Positions 27,609 through 37,871 of a DNA stretch of 44,325 nt are shown piece after piece; within the stretch, counting starts at the first letter, position 1; each line of letters opens with the position of its first letter. Source of the DNA: Betaproteobacteria bacterium (GTDB taxonomy: Bacteria > Pseudomonadota > Gammaproteobacteria > Burkholderiales > JACQAP01). The DNA lies in assembly GCA_016194905.1 (NCBI GenBank), contig JACQAP010000011.1, positions 1 to 44,325 on the forward strand. The letters are read 5' to 3'. The notes beneath the pieces are model-generated. The model was not told the origin of the DNA, did no database searches, and saw nothing but the letters and a program-made list of their open reading frames with translations. A program made the position numbers and the translations under genes.

Positions 27609-28702
27609 GCCGCTTCTGGAGTGCCGTCGTTGAGGGACTGACACCCTATGTTCCGGGAGAGCAGCCCAAGTTGCCCAACCTGGTCAAGCTCAACACCAAC
27701 GAGAATCCCTATGGCCCCAGCCCGCGAGTGCTGGAGGCACTGCGTGCCGAAGTGGGCGATTCCCTGCGGCTGTATCCCGATCCTGTCAGCGAACGGCTGA
27801 GGCAGGCGATCGCCATGCGCCATGAGGTGCCAGCGGCATACGTATTCGTGGGCAATGGTTCGGACGAGGTCTTGGCGCACACCTTTCAAGCGTTGCTCAA
27901 GCACGAGGCACCAGCCCTGTTTCCGGACATCACCTACAGCTTCTATCCGGTGTATTGCCGTCTGTACGGCATCGAGTACCGGGAGATTCCGCTGACCGAT
28001 TCCTTGGAGATCGATGTCGACGACTACCTGCAAGCGAATGGCGGGATTGTCTTTCCGAATCCCAACGCCCCGACCGCGCGCCTGCTTGCCGAGGCGGAAA
28101 TCGAAAGGCTGTTGCAAGCGAACGCCGGCTCCGTGGTGGTGATCGATGAGGCGTATGTGAATTTCGGCGGCGTATCTGTCGTGCCGCTGGTGTTGCGTTA
28201 TCCCAATCTGCTGGTGACGCATACCCTGTCCAAGTCGCGTTCGCTCGCTGGACTGCGAGTGGGTTATGCGATAGGTCACCCGGACCTGATCGAAGCGCTG
28301 AACCGGGTCAAGGACAGCTTCAACTCCTATCCGCTGGATCGTTTCGCCCAGGCAGGTGCCGTCGCCGCGATCGAGGATGAGCCTTACTACGAGGAAACCT
28401 GGCGCAGAGTCGTCGAAAGTCGTGAACGTCTGGTTGCCGGGCTCGTGAAATTGGATTTCGACGTTGTCCCCTCGACTGCAAACTTTGTGTTTGTTCGCCA
28501 TGCCGGGCGCACGGGTGCCGAGTTGGCCGCCCGCTTGCGCGGGCACGGCATCTTCGTGAGAAATTTTCACAACCCGGCCAGGATTGCGCCGTATCTGCGC
28601 ATTACCGTCGGCACGGATGCGCAGTGCGAAGCGCTGGTAGGAGCCCTAGGTGAAATTCTCAACGAGTCGACCGCTGCCTCGCCGTCGTCGGCATTGTCGT
28701 AA
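27605..28702 (+). CDS. hisC: histidinol-phosphate aminotransferase
   Basis: This 365-residue class I/II PLP-dependent aminotransferase converts imidazole acetol phosphate to histidinol phosphate. The Schiff-base lysine is Lys210 ([18 protein letters not shown]). Other family segments are [30 protein letters not shown] and IDEAYVNF. It overlaps hisD by 4 nt and is followed after 37 nt by hisB. Confidence 0.96.
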   Translation: MSRFWSAVVEGLTPYVPGEQPKLPNLVKLNTNENPYGPSPRVLEALRAEVGDSLRLYPDPVSERLRQAIAMRHEVPAAYVFVGNGSDEVLAHTFQALLKHEAPALFPDITYSFYPVYCRLYGIEYREIPLTDSLEIDVDDYLQANGGIVFPNPNAPTARLLAEAEIERLLQANAGSVVVIDEAYVNFGGVSVVPLVLRYPNLLVTHTLSKSRSLAGLRVGYAIGHPDLIEALNRVKDSFNSYPLDRFAQAGAVAAIEDEPYYEETWRRVVESRERLVAGLVKLDFDVVPSTANFVFVRHAGRTGAELAARLRGHGIFVRNFHNPARIAPYLRITVGTDAQCEALVGALGEILNESTAASPSSALS

Positions 28703-28739
28703 TTGAGTTAGGATAAGGCCAATTTCAGACCGTTATCCC

Positions 28740-29327
28740 ATGCGCCAAGCCCAAGTCACCCGCAATACTCTCGAAACCCAGATCGAGGTTCGGCTCAATC
28801 TCGACGGTAGTGGCAAATCCAGGCTTGCAACCGGTGTCGGATTCTTCGACCACATGCTCGACCAGGTTGCGCGCCACGGTATGGTCGACCTCGAGATCGA
28901 GGCCAAAGGCGATCTTCACATCGATGCGCACCATACCGTCGAGGATGTCGGGATAACGTTCGGCCAGGCTTTTATCAAGGCTATTGGCGACAAAACGGGC
29001 GTTCGCCGCTACGGTCACGCCTACATTCCGCTGGACGAGGCGTTGTCGCGGGTGGTGATCGACCTTTCAGGGCGGCCGGGGCTCGAATATTCGGTCGACT
29101 ACGCCCGCGGGCTGATCGGCGAATTCGACGTCGATCTCGTGCACGAGTTTTTCCAGGGATTTGCAAATCACGCACTGGTAACGCTGCACATCGACAACCT
29201 GAAAGGTCGCAACGCTCACCATCAGGCCGAGACCATCTTCAAGGCGTTTGGCCGGGCGCTACGCATGGCCGTCGAACTCGATGCGCGAGCCGGCGGCACG
29301 TTGCCTTCCACCAAGGGAAGCCTCTGA
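28740..29327 (+). CDS. hisB: imidazoleglycerol-phosphate dehydratase
   Basis: The 195-residue monofunctional dehydratase lacks the phosphatase domain that is fused to it in enterobacteria. Metal-binding motifs [24 protein letters not shown] and the repeat [18 protein letters not shown] are present. Histidinol-phosphate phosphatase must therefore be encoded elsewhere. No strong ribosome binding site is close to the ATG. Confidence 0.97.
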   Translation: MRQAQVTRNTLETQIEVRLNLDGSGKSRLATGVGFFDHMLDQVARHGMVDLEIEAKGDLHIDAHHTVEDVGITFGQAFIKAIGDKTGVRRYGHAYIPLDEALSRVVIDLSGRPGLEYSVDYARGLIGEFDVDLVHEFFQGFANHALVTLHIDNLKGRNAHHQAETIFKAFGRALRMAVELDARAGGTLPSTKGSL

Positions 29328-29375
29328 ACTGGTTGGGTATGCAGGCAGTCGTTTCGAAGCCGCAAACACTGGCTC

Positions 29376-30062
29376 ATGATTGATATCGCAGTGGTCGATT
29401 ACGGGATGGGCAACTTGCGCTCGGTAGCGAAGGCGCTGGAGCATGTTGCGCCGGCGAAAGTCATAGCCGTCACCAGTGACCCGGCTGCCATCCTTGCGGC
29501 CGAGCGGGTAGTCTTTCCCGGGCAGGGTGCCATGCCGGATTGCATGTGCGAAATGGACGCACGCGGACTGCGCGCGCCGTTGCTCGAGGCTGCGCGCAGC
29601 AAGCCTTTTCTGGGACTTTGCATCGGCCTGCAAATGTTGTTCGAACGCAGTGAGGAAGGGGATACTCCGGGACTGGGCGTGCTTCCCGGCAAGGTCGTGC
29701 GCTTTTCCAGCCCTCTCAGTCAAGGCGATCAGGGAGAAAAGCTCAAAGTCCCGCATATGGGTTGGAACCAGGTTTACCAAGCCATGTCCCATCCGATGTG
29801 GGAAGGGATCGCCGACGGCAGTCGCTTCTATTTTGTGCACAGCTATTATGTGGATACGCCCGACCAGGACCTGGTCGCCGGAACCAGCCGGTATCCGTCG
29901 AGCTTTACCTGCGCCGTAGCAAGGAATAATATTTTTGCCGTGCAGTTTCATCCGGAAAAAAGCCAGTCTGCTGGCTTACGTCTGTTATCCAATTTCGTTT
30001 CCTGGAGCGGGGCGAAGCGCGTATCCATACAAACGCGCGCCGTCCCTGCGGCTAACGTCTGA
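29376..30062 (+). CDS. hisH: imidazole glycerol phosphate synthase, glutaminase subunit
   Basis: The 228-residue class I glutamine amidotransferase supplies ammonia to HisF. The nucleophile is Cys82 (FLGLCIGLQ), and the His-Glu pair lies in VQFHPEKSQ. The start MIDIAVVDYGMGNLRSV is standard. Compared with the usual length (about 200-215) it has a short C-terminal extension ending VPAANV. It is followed by an 80-nt gap before hisA. Confidence 0.96.
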   Translation: MIDIAVVDYGMGNLRSVAKALEHVAPAKVIAVTSDPAAILAAERVVFPGQGAMPDCMCEMDARGLRAPLLEAARSKPFLGLCIGLQMLFERSEEGDTPGLGVLPGKVVRFSSPLSQGDQGEKLKVPHMGWNQVYQAMSHPMWEGIADGSRFYFVHSYYVDTPDQDLVAGTSRYPSSFTCAVARNNIFAVQFHPEKSQSAGLRLLSNFVSWSGAKRVSIQTRAVPAANV

Positions 30063-30142
30063 CACGATTTCACAATTCGGGTACGCAATCCGGCTGACTG
30101 CGTCATAAACGTTCGGTTGGTACGGCGAATCCATTCCAAACC

Positions 30143-30907
30143 ATGTTGATCATCCCGGCAATTGACCTCAAAGACGGACATTGCGTCCGTTTGAAGCAAG
30201 GTTTGATGGCGGACGCCACCGTTTTTTCAGAAGACCCTGGCGCGATGGCGAAGCACTGGGTTGGCAAAGGTGCGCGCCGCCTGCATCTGGTGGACCTCAA
30301 CGGTGCGTTCGTCGGAAAGCCGAAGAACGAGGAGGCTGTAAAAGCAGTCGTCAAGGCGATCGGCGGGGACATCCCGGTGCAGCTCGGCGGCGGTATCCGC
30401 GATCTCGATACTGTCGAGCGCTATCTCGATGACGGCATTACTTACATCATTCTTGGCACTGCCGCCGTGAAAACGCCTGGTTTCCTGCACGACGCCTGCT
30501 ATGCCTTCCCCGGTCATATCATGGTCGGACTGGATGCGAAGGATGGCAAGGTCGCAGTGGATGGTTGGTCGAAAGTAACGGGGCACGACGTGCTGGATCT
30601 GGCGAAAAAATTCCAGGATCTGGGCGTCGAAGCGATCATCTACACCGATATCAGTCGCGACGGCATGATGAGCGGAGTCAATATCAAAGCGACGGTAAAC
30701 CTGGCCCGCGAACTGTCGGTTCCGGTAATCGCCAGCGGCGGCATTGCCGACCTGAAGGACGTGAAGGCGTTATGCGAGGCGGAAGGCGAGGGCATCTTAG
30801 GCGCCATCACCGGCCGGGCGATTTACGAAGGAACGCTGGATTTCGCGGAAGCGCAGAAGCTTGCGGACAAGATAGCGGGCGAGAATGTCCAAAAGAAGAA
30901 AGGATAG
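30143..30907 (+). CDS. hisA: ProFAR isomerase
   Basis: The 254-residue TIM-barrel enzyme isomerises ProFAR to PRFAR. The catalytic Asp8 lies in [20 protein letters not shown], and a second Asp lies in [10 protein letters not shown]. The phosphate-binding half-barrel repeats QLGGGIRDL and ASGGIADL are clear. The 127-nt gap before hisF holds no recognised feature. Confidence 0.97.
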   Translation: MLIIPAIDLKDGHCVRLKQGLMADATVFSEDPGAMAKHWVGKGARRLHLVDLNGAFVGKPKNEEAVKAVVKAIGGDIPVQLGGGIRDLDTVERYLDDGITYIILGTAAVKTPGFLHDACYAFPGHIMVGLDAKDGKVAVDGWSKVTGHDVLDLAKKFQDLGVEAIIYTDISRDGMMSGVNIKATVNLARELSVPVIASGGIADLKDVKALCEAEGEGILGAITGRAIYEGTLDFAEAQKLADKIAGENVQKKKG

Positions 30908-31034
30908 GCTTGGCGCATTGATTGCGCCGCCTTGACCAGACCGATCCCGACCAGAGCTTGTCAGGCATTTCGACCTGATCGTCGGATTACATTTTTCTTC
31001 GAACCTACTCTCGCTTCTCGTAAAGCTTTCCGCC

Positions 31035-31805
31035 ATGGGCCTTTCCAAGCGCATCATTCCCTGTCTCGATGTTACTGATGGACGGGTCGTCAAAGGAGTC
31101 AATTTCGTCGCGTTGCGCGATGCCGGCGATCCTGTCGAGATTGCCCGCCGATACGATGAACAGGGTGCCGACGAACTCACGTTCCTGGATATCACCGCGA
31201 GCGCCGACAATCGCGGACTGATACTCGGAATCATCGAACAGGTCGCTTCGCAGGTTTTCATTCCGCTTACCGTCGGAGGTGGCGTACGTGAAGTCAACGA
31301 CGTGCGCCGCTTGCTTAACGCTGGTGCCGATAAGGTCAGCATCAATACTTCAGCGGTAGAGAATCCCAAGCTGGTCGAAGAGGCGGCCGGGCGATTCGGA
31401 TCGCAATGCATCGTAGTCGCGGTGGACGCCAGGCGGGTACCCGGTTCGACGCCGGTGCGTTGGGAGGTGTTTACCTACGGCGGTCGTCGTTCTACCGGAT
31501 TGGATGCGCTGGAGTGGGGAAAACGCATGCAAGCGGCAGGCGCCGGCGAAATCCTGCTTACCAGCATGGATCGTGATGGCACCAGGGCCGGTTTCGATCT
31601 GGAGATTACGCGTGCTTTCTCCGAAGCGCTGGAAATTCCCGTTATCGCGAGTGGCGGCGTCGGCGGCCTTCAGGATCTGGTCGATGGCGTTCTTGTGGGC
31701 AAGGCCGATGCGGTGCTTGCAGCCAGTGTTTTTCACTACGGCGAGCTCACCGTGCAACAGGCGAAGTGCTTCATGGCGCAGAACAACATCGAGGTCAGGC
31801 TGTGA
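31035..31805 (+). CDS. hisF: imidazole glycerol phosphate synthase, cyclase subunit
   Basis: The 256-residue TIM-barrel partner of HisH makes imidazole glycerol phosphate and AICAR from PRFAR. Catalytic Asp12 ([18 protein letters not shown]) and the second Asp in [15 protein letters not shown] are present. Family motifs TVGGGVREV and IASGGVGGL are intact. Its stop overlaps the GTG start of hisI by 3 nt (GTGA). Confidence 0.97.
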   Translation: MGLSKRIIPCLDVTDGRVVKGVNFVALRDAGDPVEIARRYDEQGADELTFLDITASADNRGLILGIIEQVASQVFIPLTVGGGVREVNDVRRLLNAGADKVSINTSAVENPKLVEEAAGRFGSQCIVVAVDARRVPGSTPVRWEVFTYGGRRSTGLDALEWGKRMQAAGAGEILLTSMDRDGTRAGFDLEITRAFSEALEIPVIASGGVGGLQDLVDGVLVGKADAVLAASVFHYGELTVQQAKCFMAQNNIEVRL

Positions 31806-32197
31806 GCGAGTCGTGGCTTGACGAGGTGGTTTTCGATTCCGATGGCCTGATCCCGGTCATCGCGCAGGAGGTCGGGACAGGCCGGCTGCTGATGACGGCG
31901 TGGATGAACCGCGAAGCGCTCGCGGAGACGGTGCGTTCCGGCCGGGCGGTATACTGGTCGCGCTCGCGCAAGCGTTTGTGGCGCAAGGGCGAGGAATCGG
32001 GCCACGTGCAGCTTGTCAGGCAAGTCCGGCTCGACTGCGATGGCGACGTGATCATGCTCGAAGTGGAGCAAGTGGGGGGAATCGCCTGCCATACTGGCCA
32101 CGGCCGCTGCTTTTTCCGAAAACTCGAAAATGGGATGTGGGTGGAAGCCGAACCGGTTCTCAAAGACCCCGGGGAAATCTACGATTCGAAGCCATGA
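31802..32197 (+). CDS. hisI: phosphoribosyl-AMP cyclohydrolase
   Basis: The 131-residue metalloenzyme opens the adenine ring of phosphoribosyl-AMP. Segments [34 protein letters not shown], and the metal-binding cysteines in LDCDGD and [12 protein letters not shown] are present. Translation starts at GTG 31802, overlapping hisF; an upstream ATG (31766) inside hisF would add an unlikely extension. HisI and HisE are separate genes here, overlapping by 4 nt. Confidence 0.96.
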   Translation: MSESWLDEVVFDSDGLIPVIAQEVGTGRLLMTAWMNREALAETVRSGRAVYWSRSRKRLWRKGEESGHVQLVRQVRLDCDGDVIMLEVEQVGGIACHTGHGRCFFRKLENGMWVEAEPVLKDPGEIYDSKP

Positions 32198-32517
32198 TAG
32201 ACGCCGACATTCTTCGTCGCCTCGCGCAGACCATCGAGTCCCGAAAAGGGGCCGATCCGGCCGATTCCTATGTGGCCGGCCTGTTTGCAAAGGGTCACGA
32301 TGCCGTCCTGAAGAAGATCGGGGAAGAAGCGGCCGAGACCCTGCTTGCGGCGAAGGACGGTGATAAACTTCATATCGTTCGCGAGACCGCCGATCTCTGG
32401 TTTCACTGCCTGGTCATGCTCGCGTGGCACGGTCTCGGTCCCGACGATGTGATTGCGGAACTGAAACGTCGCGAGGGCATATCGGGCGTCGACGAAAAGA
32501 ACTCACGGACTGGATGA
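32194..32517 (+). CDS. hisE: phosphoribosyl-ATP pyrophosphatase
   Basis: The 107-residue MazG-like enzyme removes pyrophosphate from phosphoribosyl-ATP. The alpha-helical metal-binding motif [15 protein letters not shown] with ETADLWFH is clear. The ATG overlaps the hisI stop (ATGA). It is the last histidine gene of the operon. Confidence 0.95.
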   Translation: MIDADILRRLAQTIESRKGADPADSYVAGLFAKGHDAVLKKIGEEAAETLLAAKDGDKLHIVRETADLWFHCLVMLAWHGLGPDDVIAELKRREGISGVDEKNSRTG

Positions 32518-32570
32518 ATCGATGATCGACAAGCCGTGCGAAAACGGTAGCGCTGCCTGAGCGAAGACGG

Positions 32571-32936
32571 ATGAAAGCGTCAGTCGAGAACTGTGTCTTC
32601 TGCAAGATTGTCAGAGGCGAGATTCCCAGCCGCAAGGTTTATGAAGACGAAGATTTACTTGCCTTTCACGACATCAATCCGGTGGCGCAAGTGCATTTCA
32701 TGCTGATTCCCAAGGAGCATGTGGAATCTCTCGAGCATGTGCAGGAATGTCACCAGATGGTGCTGGGAAAAATGATGGTGCTGGCGGGCCGATTGGCACG
32801 CGAGCAAGGTTCGACGGACGGATTTCGGACTATCGTCAATACCGGGCGGATCGGCAGGCAGGATGTATTTCATGTGCACATGCATGTGCTCGGTGGCAAA
32901 GATCCGCTGCCGGGAATGATCCAGCGCTCAACGTAG
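32571..32936 (+). CDS. HIT-family nucleotide-binding protein (HinT-like)
   Basis: The 121-residue protein has the histidine triad HVHMHVLGG (His101, His103, His105) and the N-terminal [13 protein letters not shown] typical of HinT-type phosphoramidases, with the two cysteines likely binding zinc. It lies 53 nt after hisE and 25 nt before tatA. This his-HIT-tat arrangement is common in betaproteobacteria. Confidence 0.94.
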   Translation: MKASVENCVFCKIVRGEIPSRKVYEDEDLLAFHDINPVAQVHFMLIPKEHVESLEHVQECHQMVLGKMMVLAGRLAREQGSTDGFRTIVNTGRIGRQDVFHVHMHVLGGKDPLPGMIQRST

Positions 32937-32961
32937 ATATTTTGATTCAGGAGTACACAAG

Positions 32962-33186
32962 ATGGGTTCATTCAGCATCTGGCATTGGCTAATCGTTCTG
33001 GTGGTGGTGTTATTGATATTCGGCACCAAGAAACTGCGCAATATCGGCTCGGATCTGGGCGGTGCGGTAAAGGGCTTCAAGGAAGGCATGAAGAGTGCGG
33101 ATGATGACAAACCGGCCGCCAGGCTGGATAGCGCGAATGCCGGCCAGACATTCGAAGGCGAAGTGAAGGACAAGACCAAAATCTGA
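32962..33186 (+). CDS. tatA: Sec-independent translocase subunit TatA
   Basis: The 74-residue protein has the short membrane helix and the hinge expected of TatA ([20 protein letters not shown], then [13 protein letters not shown]) followed by an amphipathic helix and a charged tail. It forms the protein-conducting assembly of the Tat system for folded proteins. A good ribosome binding site (AGGAG) precedes the ATG. Confidence 0.96.
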   Translation: MGSFSIWHWLIVLVVVLLIFGTKKLRNIGSDLGGAVKGFKEGMKSADDDKPAARLDSANAGQTFEGEVKDKTKI

Positions 33187-33213
33187 CCGAGCGTCTTCTT
33201 TCCGGCCGCCGTC

Positions 33214-33675
33214 ATGTTCGATATCGGGGCATCCGAGATTTTCGTTATTGGGGTCGTCGCGCTCATCGTGATCGGCCCCGAGCGTCTGCCGCGCGTGGCG
33301 AAGACGCTCGGCCACTTGTTCGGGCGGTTGCAGCGCTATGTTTCCGAGGTCAAGTCGGATATCAACCGTGAAATCGAACTTGACGAATTGCGCAAGCTGA
33401 AGGCCACGATGCAGGATGCTGCTCGCTCCATAGAGCAGTCCGTCACTTCGCAAGTCAATTACATCGACAGCGAGGTTAAGCAGGCCGGTGCCGAAGTGCA
33501 AAAACAGGTCGAAACGACAATCGCTCCCGTAACCGGGATCCAGTTGATGCCCCCTGGGACGCCAGCTCCGGAAAATCCGACGGCGAGCGTTGGCGAGGCA
33601 ACACCAGCTGACGGTCCGCCGGATACGTCGGCCTTGCAGCGTGACAAGCCGCCCACGAACGACAAGCCGGTCTGA
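33214..33675 (+). CDS. tatB: Sec-independent translocase subunit TatB
   Basis: The 153-residue protein begins MFDIGASEIFVIGVVALIVI, then GPERLPRVAKTLG, the typical TatB start with its Glu in the membrane segment. An amphipathic helix (residues ~22-100) and a Pro/Thr-rich tail follow. With TatC it forms the receptor for twin-arginine signal peptides. It lies 27 nt after tatA. Confidence 0.96.
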   Translation: MFDIGASEIFVIGVVALIVIGPERLPRVAKTLGHLFGRLQRYVSEVKSDINREIELDELRKLKATMQDAARSIEQSVTSQVNYIDSEVKQAGAEVQKQVETTIAPVTGIQLMPPGTPAPENPTASVGEATPADGPPDTSALQRDKPPTNDKPV

Positions 33676-33725
33676 TTTTTAGCCGGATCCTTACCGCCTC
33701 TTTTCCGCGACACATCCAACAATCG

Positions 33726-34472
33726 ATGGCCGAGCCGGATTCTTTCATGTCGCATCTGATCGAGTTGCGCGATCGGTTGCTGCGTTGCGTACTCGCCTTG
33801 CTGCTCGTATTCATCTGCCTCTTTCCGTGGGCGCGTGACCTGTATGCGTTGCTTGCGCAGCCGATGATCGCTTCGATGCCGGCGGGCGGAAGGTTGATTG
33901 CAACTGAAGTGACCGCGCCGTTCTTCGTTCCGGTGAAAGTAACGATGATGGCCGCCTTCGTAATAGCGTTGCCTTACCTGCTCTATCAGATCTGGGCATT
34001 TGTGGCCCCGGGACTGTATGCGCACGAGCGAAAGCTCGTGGCTCCGCTCATCATTACCAGCACGCTGTTGTTCATCTGCGGCATGGCGTTCGCGTATTAC
34101 CTGGTATTCCCGGTGGTGTTCCACTTCATGGTGTCGGTCGCCCCGGAGGGTGTGGCGGTGATGACGGATATCGGCAAATACCTGGATTTCGTGCTGACCT
34201 TATTCCTGGCGTTCGGCGTGACTTTCGAGGTGCCGGTAGCGGTGGTGATTCTGGTGAGGATGGGCTTGGTAAACGTCAAGACGCTGAAGGAAATACGCCC
34301 GTACATGATCGTCGGCGCTTTCGTGGTCGGGGCGATTTTCACTCCACCGGATGTGGTCTCCCAGGTCATGCTCGCAGTTCCCCTCTGGATCCTCTATGAA
34401 TTGGGGATCTTCGTGTCGCAATGGATTACCAAGCCTGGTCCTAAGGAATCCCAGTCCGGCTCTGCCGGCTGA
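33726..34472 (+). CDS. tatC: Sec-independent translocase subunit TatC
   Basis: The 248-residue protein has six membrane helices and the TatC signature segments SFMSHLIELRDRLLR near the N-terminus, YQIWAFVAPGLYAHERK, and GAIFTPPDVVSQVMLAVPLW. It is the core receptor that recognises twin-arginine signal peptides. It ends 20 nt before the convergent protease gene. Confidence 0.97.
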   Translation: MAEPDSFMSHLIELRDRLLRCVLALLLVFICLFPWARDLYALLAQPMIASMPAGGRLIATEVTAPFFVPVKVTMMAAFVIALPYLLYQIWAFVAPGLYAHERKLVAPLIITSTLLFICGMAFAYYLVFPVVFHFMVSVAPEGVAVMTDIGKYLDFVLTLFLAFGVTFEVPVAVVILVRMGLVNVKTLKEIRPYMIVGAFVVGAIFTPPDVVSQVMLAVPLWILYELGIFVSQWITKPGPKESQSGSAG

Positions 34473-34492
34473 GTTAACGATTCGAGCTGTTG

Positions 34493-35698
34493 CTATTCGA
34501 GTTCGTTGCGACGGTTGGGTCGCGGGCGCTTGCCGACGCTCACCTTTACCAGCATTTCATTCCGGTTGCGAAGGATTTTCAGCGTGGCCTGTTTCCCAGG
34601 TTCGAGCGCAGCAACCAGATTGAGCATGCTGGTCGAATCGAGAACTTGGCTCGATTCCACCGATACGAGAATGTCCCCGGGCTTGATTCCTGCACGATCC
34701 GCCGGCCCTCCCCGCAAGACTCCCGCGATCAAGGTACCGCGTAGGTTTGACAGCTTGAACGATTCCGCCAGTTCCGAAGAGAGGTCCTGCACTTCCACTC
34801 CGATCCATCCGCGAGTTACCGATCCGGTGCGGACGATTTGTTCCATTACCTGCTTGGCCAGATTGGCGGGAATGGCGAAGCCGATGCCAAGGGAGCCACC
34901 GCTGCGTGAATAGATCGCGCTATTGATGCCGACGAGGTTGCCGGTGGCATCAACGAGAGCGCCGCCGGAATTGCCAGGATTGATTGCCGCGTCCGTTTGT
35001 ATGAAATTTTCGAAAGTGCTGATACCGAGATGGCTGCGCCCGAGCGCGCTGACGATGCCCATCGTAACGGTCTGCCCGACGCCGAACGGATTGCCAATGG
35101 CGAGGACCACGTCGCCGACAGAAAGCTTGTCCGGGTTGCCGAAAGTCGCTGCGGGAAGTCCGGAGATGCCTACTTTCAATACCGCCAGATCGGTTTCCGG
35201 ATCGGTTCCGACGACCTTTGCCGGCGTCTTGCGACCGTCGGCAAGCGCAAGTTCAATTTCGTCCGCCGCCTCGACGACGTGGTGGTTCGTCAATATGTAA
35301 CCTTCCGGTCCGACGATTACGCCTGATCCGAGACTGGAACTGTGCTGCGTATCGCCGTCAAGTTGATCACCGAAAAAACGCCTGAACAACGGATCATCCA
35401 TGAAAGGATGCCGCGGAACCTTGACGTCTTTGCTGGTGAAGATATTGACCACTGAGGGCATCGCCTTCTTGGCGGCAGGACTCAGCGATACGAACAAGGG
35501 ACGGTCGCGCGGTGCGTCCGCTGCTTCGCGAACAGTGACGATTCCGCCGTTGTGTCCGGTCCAGGAAACGAGATCAGGCCTCAGCGTCACGACGACAAAC
35601 AGCGCCGCGAGGCTGATCGTTACCGCCTGAGCAAATATGAGCCAGAGCTTGCGCATGGGACGAAGTGGACGGGAGGGTGGCTGCGTAAGGAAGCGCAT
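34493..35698 (-). CDS. membrane-anchored HtrA-type serine protease (DegS/AlgW-like)
   Basis: This 401-residue protease has one N-terminal membrane anchor (about residues 18-39), a trypsin-like domain with triad His140 (LTNHHVV), Asp170 (PETDLAVLK) and Ser244 (GNSGGAL), and a single C-terminal PDZ domain (about 290-385). The anchor and single PDZ match DegS/AlgW proteases that cleave anti-sigma factors, rather than the two-PDZ DegP/DegQ type. A second in-frame start (35656, MRKLWLIF) is possible. It is convergent with tatC. Confidence 0.93.
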   Translation of the reverse strand: MRFLTQPPSRPLRPMRKLWLIFAQAVTISLAALFVVVTLRPDLVSWTGHNGGIVTVREAADAPRDRPLFVSLSPAAKKAMPSVVNIFTSKDVKVPRHPFMDDPLFRRFFGDQLDGDTQHSSSLGSGVIVGPEGYILTNHHVVEAADEIELALADGRKTPAKVVGTDPETDLAVLKVGISGLPAATFGNPDKLSVGDVVLAIGNPFGVGQTVTMGIVSALGRSHLGISTFENFIQTDAAINPGNSGGALVDATGNLVGINSAIYSRSGGSLGIGFAIPANLAKQVMEQIVRTGSVTRGWIGVEVQDLSSELAESFKLSNLRGTLIAGVLRGGPADRAGIKPGDILVSVESSQVLDSTSMLNLVAALEPGKQATLKILRNRNEMLVKVSVGKRPRPNRRNELE

Positions 35699-35847
35699 TA
35701 TTCACTAAATGCTCTTGCCATTAAAGCGTCTAGGTTCCTTACGAGAATGAGGGGCGCCCAGTGATGCCGTTATCCACCCGTCGCACGCAGATGGATAACT
35801 GGCTCATAAATGCTTAGAAATCCGCTACTTGAGTTGGAAAACCTGGT

Positions 35848-35877
35848 TTGACAAGCGATGGGGCGTTCAACTACACT
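35848..35877 (+). promoter_or_regulatory. sigma-70 promoter of rplM-rpsI
   Basis: A perfect -35 TTGACA (35848-35853) and a -10 TACACT (35872-35877) are separated by 18 bp. The predicted start near 35884 gives a leader of about 30 nt before the rplM ATG. It is the only good promoter-like pair in the 217-nt gap between the divergent protease gene and rplM. Confidence 0.7.
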
Positions 35878-35915
35878 ACGCGGCTTTCGTTAATGACCCC
35901 CGCGGAACATCCGCC

Positions 35916-36344
35916 ATGAAGACGTTTTCAGTCAAATCACATGAGGTAAAGCGCGACTGGTTCGTGGTCGACGCCACCGACAAGATATTGGGGCGCCTCG
36001 CCTCCGAGATTGCCAAGCGCTTGCGGGGAAAGCACAAGGTGACTTTCACTCCGCATGTCGACACGGGTGACTACATCGTCGTCGTCAATGCCGAAAAGCT
36101 GCGTGTTACCGGCGACAAGGCGGAGCAGAAGGTGTACTACCGCCACTCCACCTACCCGGGTGGTATTTACAGTGCGACATTTGCCAAGTTGCATGGCCGT
36201 TTCCCTGGGCGCGTGCTGGAAAAGGCGGTGAAAGGCATGTTGCCCAAGGGGCCACTCGGTTACGCGATGTTGAAAAAGCTGAAGGTGTATGCGGGGTCCG
36301 ATCATCCGCATTCGGCACAACAACCGCAAACTCTCAACGTTTAG
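35916..36344 (+). CDS. rplM: 50S ribosomal protein L13
   Basis: This 142-residue ribosomal protein starts [20 protein letters not shown], followed by [19 protein letters not shown], and contains [20 protein letters not shown] and [19 protein letters not shown], all standard for bacterial L13. It forms an operon with rpsI, which begins 8 nt later. The ATG at 35916 is the conserved start; an open frame reaching further upstream overlaps the promoter. Confidence 0.99.
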   Translation: MKTFSVKSHEVKRDWFVVDATDKILGRLASEIAKRLRGKHKVTFTPHVDTGDYIVVVNAEKLRVTGDKAEQKVYYRHSTYPGGIYSATFAKLHGRFPGRVLEKAVKGMLPKGPLGYAMLKKLKVYAGSDHPHSAQQPQTLNV

Positions 36345-36352
36345 GGAATTAC

Positions 36353-36745
36353 ATGGCAATCCAGTACAACTATGGAACCGGCCGCCGCAAGAGCGCGGTT
36401 GCGCGTGTCTTCATCAAGCCAGGTAAAGGCAAGATTATCGTCAATGACAAGCCGGTCGATGAGTTTTTTTCCCGCGAGACCGGTCGCATGGTCGTACGCC
36501 AGCCACTGGTATTGACCAATCATTTGGATACGTTCGACATCCTGATCAATGTCGATGGCGGCGGGGAGTCGGGCCAAGCTGGTGCCGTCCGACATGGCAT
36601 CTCTCGAGCGTTGGTCGATTACGACGCGTCGCTCAAGCCGGTTCTCAGCAAGGCGGGGCTGATTACCCGGGATGCGAGAGAAGTCGAGCGAAAGAAAGTG
36701 GGTCTTCACAAGGCGCGACGCCGCAAGCAGTTCTCCAAGCGATAG
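36353..36745 (+). CDS. rpsI: 30S ribosomal protein S9
   Basis: The 130-residue protein has the usual S9 sequence: [39 protein letters not shown], and the C-terminal [11 protein letters not shown], whose last residues reach the ribosomal P site. It follows rplM after 8 nt with a ribosome binding site (AGGGA), and is followed by a strong terminator. Confidence 0.99.
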   Translation: MAIQYNYGTGRRKSAVARVFIKPGKGKIIVNDKPVDEFFSRETGRMVVRQPLVLTNHLDTFDILINVDGGGESGQAGAVRHGISRALVDYDASLKPVLSKAGLITRDAREVERKKVGLHKARRRKQFSKR

Positions 36746-36756
36746 TGCCATGAGAC

Positions 36757-36786
36757 AAAAAAAGCCGCCTGCGGGCGGCTTTTTTA
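36757..36786 (+). terminator. rho-independent terminator of rplM-rpsI
   Basis: A 7-bp GC-rich stem (AGCCGCC / GGCGGCT) with a 4-nt loop is extended by A and T runs on either side and ends in at least six T, 12 nt after the rpsI stop. The A-tract makes it potentially active in both directions. Confidence 0.95.
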
Positions 36787-36843
36787 TTTGCGTCAATGCC
36801 TTATCAGGTTATATCATCAAAGCTCAATAAGTCATTGGCGAAC

Positions 36844-37871
36844 ATGAAAAAAGTTGGCATCGTCGGAGGCACTGGCTATACCGGCGTAGAGCTTCTGCGG
36901 ATTCTTTCGACACACTCTGAAGCCGAGCTGGCGGTCATCACTTCACGTAAGGAGGCAGGCACACCGGTTGCCGACTTATTCCCCAGCCTGCGCCGGCGGG
37001 TGACGCTCAACTTCTCTGATCCTGCGACGGTCGGCCTCGAGAAATGCGATGTCGTGTTCTTCGCCACGCCCAACGGCGTGGCGATGGCAGAAACGCCGGC
37101 GTTGCTCAAAGCGGGCGTTCGCGTAATCGATCTCGCAGCGGATTTTCGCATAAAGACATTGCCGAATGGGAAAGGTGGTACGGCATGACTCACGCGTGTC
37201 CGGACCTCGTTGCCGAGGCTGTTTATGGCCTTCCCGAGATGAATAGGGATCAGATCGTCAAGGCACGCCTGGTTGCCAATCCAGGCTGCTACCCGACGGC
37301 GGTTCAGCTGGGATTCTTGCCGTTGATCCAAGCAGGAGCTGTAGACAACCCCGACTTGATTGCCGATGCAAAATCGGGCGTCAGCGGTGCAGGGCGGAGG
37401 GCCGAGGTGCATATTCTGTTCTCGGAAGCTTCGGATAACTTCAAGGCTTACGGAGTGCCGGGGCACCGGCACCTGCCCGAGATTTCGCAGGGCTTGAGCC
37501 GCGCAGCGGGAAAGAAAGTGGGCCTCACCTTCGTGCCGCACCTCATGCCCGCCATACGCGGCATCCACGCGACGCTATGCGCTCGATTGACCAAGGCGGT
37601 TGATCTGCAGGGGCTCTACGAAAAGCGCTACGCAACCGAACCATTCGTCGATATCCTACCGCCCGGAAGTCATCCGGATACACGTTCGGTCAGGGGTGCC
37701 AATGATTGCAGAATCGCGATGCATCGCCCCGGTGGTGGCGACGCAGTGGTGATACTTTCGGTCATCGACAATCTGGTTAAGGGAGCCGCCGGGCAGGCGG
37801 TTCAGAACATGAATCTGATGTTCGGGCTGCCGGAGACCATTGGCATCGAACACGTACCGCTATTGCCGTGA
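36844..37871 (+). pseudogene. argC: N-acetyl-gamma-glutamyl-phosphate reductase, frameshifted
   Basis: ArgC makes N-acetylglutamate semialdehyde in arginine synthesis. The N-terminal half ([20 protein letters not shown] through [11 protein letters not shown]) reads in one frame to 37155, then goes out of frame and stops at 37186-37188. The rest ([11 protein letters not shown], the active-site Cys segment [12 protein letters not shown], to the C-terminus HVPLLP) is in the frame one base back. One missing base near 37150-37155 (ATAAAGAC) explains it. Both halves are otherwise well conserved, so the change is recent or a sequencing error. An ATG at 37185 overlaps the first stop (ATGA) and could restart translation. 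Confidence 0.93.

Noticed and set aside
37150-37157. Programmed -1 frameshift in argC
   Set aside because: ATAAAGAC is not a canonical slippery heptamer, no stimulatory hairpin is evident, and argC is not known to use recoding. A one-base deletion or sequencing error is simpler.
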